Shown here one piece after another: positions 5,349 to 6,075 of a DNA stretch of 6,075 bases. This stretch comes from Planctomycetota bacterium (GTDB lineage: Bacteria > Planctomycetota > Brocadiia > JAJRTI01), in NCBI GenBank assembly GCA_024278415.1, contig JAJRTI010000083.1, forward strand, positions 1 to 6,075. Reading direction: 5' to 3'. The position numbers were made by a program, and so were the translations under genes. The notes beneath the pieces were generated by a model. The model was not told the origin of the DNA, ran no database searches, and saw only the letters and a list, made by a program, of their open reading frames with translations. Position 1 is the stretch's first letter; each line of letters starts with the position of its first letter.

Positions 5349-5739
5349 AACATTTCAGCCAAGTGCAACAATTGAGCGCCGAGAACAGGACCGGGTTCCT
5401 GGCAACCCGCGGCGTGTTCGCTTTCTGAGAAGCCCAACGGGCTTCCGTCTACCAGCCCAGGGTTCGCGAGCGAAGCTCGCAACCCTGGGTTTGCGAAGGT
5501 CCGGTTCAATTCTTTCCCGTTCCGTTTCTTCTGGCCGCATAGCGGCCAGAAGAAACGGAACGGGAAAGAGGGTAGGCGTGATCGCCCTTACTCCCAGGGT
5601 AGCGGACTGCGTCCGCAACCCTGGGCTAGAAGACGGAAGCCCGTTGGGCTTCACGATCGCGGTTTTTCAGGCGAAACGGCTGTTCCCCAATCTACGCCAA
5701 GCCCAGAGGTCGGTGAATGCTGCACTTGGCTGAGATGTT
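5349..5739. repeat. Large nested palindromic element with 22-bp terminal inverted repeats
   Basis: The outer ends, 5349-5370 (AACATTTCAGCCAAGTG...) and 5718-5739, are inverted repeats at 20 of 22 bases. Inside lies a perfect 22-bp inverted repeat (5429-5450 with 5631-5652), then AGCCCAGGGTT (5454-5464) with AACCCTGGGCT (5617-5627), and at the centre a 28-bp perfect hairpin (5511-5569). Each arm also folds on itself: GAAGCCC-AAC-GGGCTTC (5429-5445), a 15-bp hairpin with one bulge (5456-5489), a 15-bp-span hairpin with one mismatch (5593-5625) and GAAGCCC-GTT-GGGCTTC (5636-5652). A 7-base direct repeat TTGCAGA flanks the whole (5338-5344 and 5741-5747), at slightly different distances from the two ends, and may be a target duplication. 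No protein is supported inside. Its right end lies 10 bases before the ribosome site of the next gene. Confidence 0.75.
5511..5569. repeat. Perfect 28-bp hairpin with 3-base loop
   Basis: Bases 5511-5538 (TCTTTCCCGTTCCG... to GGCCGC) are the exact reverse complement of 5542-5569 (GCGGCC... to GGGAAAGA), separated only by ATA. This is the symmetry centre of the larger nested palindrome. Such a long, near-loopless inverted repeat can extrude as a cruciform in DNA or form a long duplex in RNA, and is normally unstable unless maintained. Confidence 0.9.
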
Positions 5740-5762
5740 GTTGCAGAAGAAAGGCGATCTTC

Positions 5763-6075
5763 ATGGCGCACACTAACACAAGACTGTTCCTGTGGCTGGT
5801 ATCGATCTTGTTGAGTCTCGCCTCTGGCGCTACGGCCTCGGCCGCGCCCACCATCACCGGCAAAGGCCACCCCTTCATTTGCACGGACAACGGCAAGGGA
5901 CGCCTCGCGATCGTCTCGGCCGAGGGCGAGCTGGAGTGGACTTACCCGGCCCCCGGCTGCCAAGACGTATGGGTGCTGCCCAACGGCAACATCCTCTTCA
6001 GCTACTACAACCGCCGCGCCAAGCAAGCCGGCGTGAAGGAGGTGACGCGGGACAAGAAGGTCGTGTGGGAGGCCA
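5763..6075 (+). CDS. Secreted beta-propeller-like protein, N-terminal part (3' end outside window)
   Basis: ATG 5763 is preceded by AAAGG (5750-5754) at 8 bases, a good ribosome site. The frame stays open to the window edge (104 codons). Residues 1-27 form a signal peptide: a hydrophobic core LFLWLVSILLSLASG and a likely cleavage site after ASA (25-27), so the mature protein is exported. The mature part shows a short repeating pattern typical of propeller blades: LAIVSAEGELEWTYPAPG (48-65), DVWVLPNGNILFS (68-80) and GVKEVTRDKKVVWEA (90-104). The D-x-W-x-LPNGN-x-L motif and the turn-then-W strands resemble PQQ-like or WD40-like propellers of the arylsulfotransferase/BamB type in Planctomycetota and relatives. 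No catalytic residue can be judged from this fragment. The nested palindrome ends just upstream, so promoter and leader probably lie within or beside it. Confidence 0.75.
   Translation, partial: MAHTNTRLFLWLVSILLSLASGATASAAPTITGKGHPFICTDNGKGRLAIVSAEGELEWTYPAPGCQDVWVLPNGNILFSYYNRRAKQAGVKEVTRDKKVVWEA

Noticed and set aside
5636..5668. Intrinsic terminator formed by GAAGCCC-GTT-GGGCTTC and the TTTTT run
   Set aside because: About ten bases separate the hairpin from the T-run, too far for a standard intrinsic terminator.
5302..5733. Open frame starting at the ATGA overlap and running through the nested palindrome
   Set aside because: Most of its length is translated inverted repeats, with low-quality codon use and no family resemblance. 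It is treated as non-coding, apart from the idea that its first codons could be a partner-gene remnant.
4824..5739. CRISPR array or integron attachment sites
   Set aside because: The repeats are inverted and nested rather than evenly spaced direct repeats with unique spacers. No cas gene, integrase or core recombination site is visible.

Overview
All convincing genes in this window lie on the + strand. The GC-rich codon use and the gene mix (an HzsA-like c-type cytochrome, a zinc-ribbon Ser/Thr kinase fused to an FGE/SUMF1-like domain, and a secreted propeller-like protein) suggest an environmental bacterium of the Planctomycetota/Verrucomicrobiota/Lentisphaerota kind. This is inference from gene families only; no taxonomic marker is present.

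Layout. 1-933 is the C-terminal part of an HzsA-like haem protein that starts before the window. 934-1435 has no gene and holds dispersed stem-loops. 1436-3607 encodes a membrane Ser/Thr kinase: N-terminal zinc ribbon, complete kinase domain, one membrane segment, Pro-rich linker, C-terminal FGE-like domain. 3604-4422 encodes a second, closely similar FGE-like domain. It overlaps the kinase stop by 4 bases and is either a translationally coupled gene or the severed C-terminus of a kinase-FGE-FGE protein. 4423-5062 has no gene; it holds stem-loops, five GCCAT direct repeats, a good sigma70-like promoter and a compound palindrome at 4824-5027. 5063-5305 is a small 80-residue protein. 5306-5762 is filled mainly by a larger nested palindrome, bounded by a 22-bp inverted repeat at 5349-5370/5718-5739 and centred on a perfect 28-bp hairpin. 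5763-6075 is the start of a secreted propeller-like protein that runs off the window.

How it fits together. The kinase plus FGE pair looks like one signalling unit: cytoplasmic kinase, and a probably extracytoplasmic FGE-like module that lacks the catalytic cysteine pair of true formylglycine-generating enzymes and so is more likely a binding or sensing module. The flanking genes look functionally independent. The most unusual content is non-coding: the small gene lies between two palindrome clusters of five hairpins each, whose arms repeat one another in inverted order and in places carry paired changes that preserve the stems. They look like selected or self-propagating structured repeats (MITE/REP-like), not random intergenic DNA.
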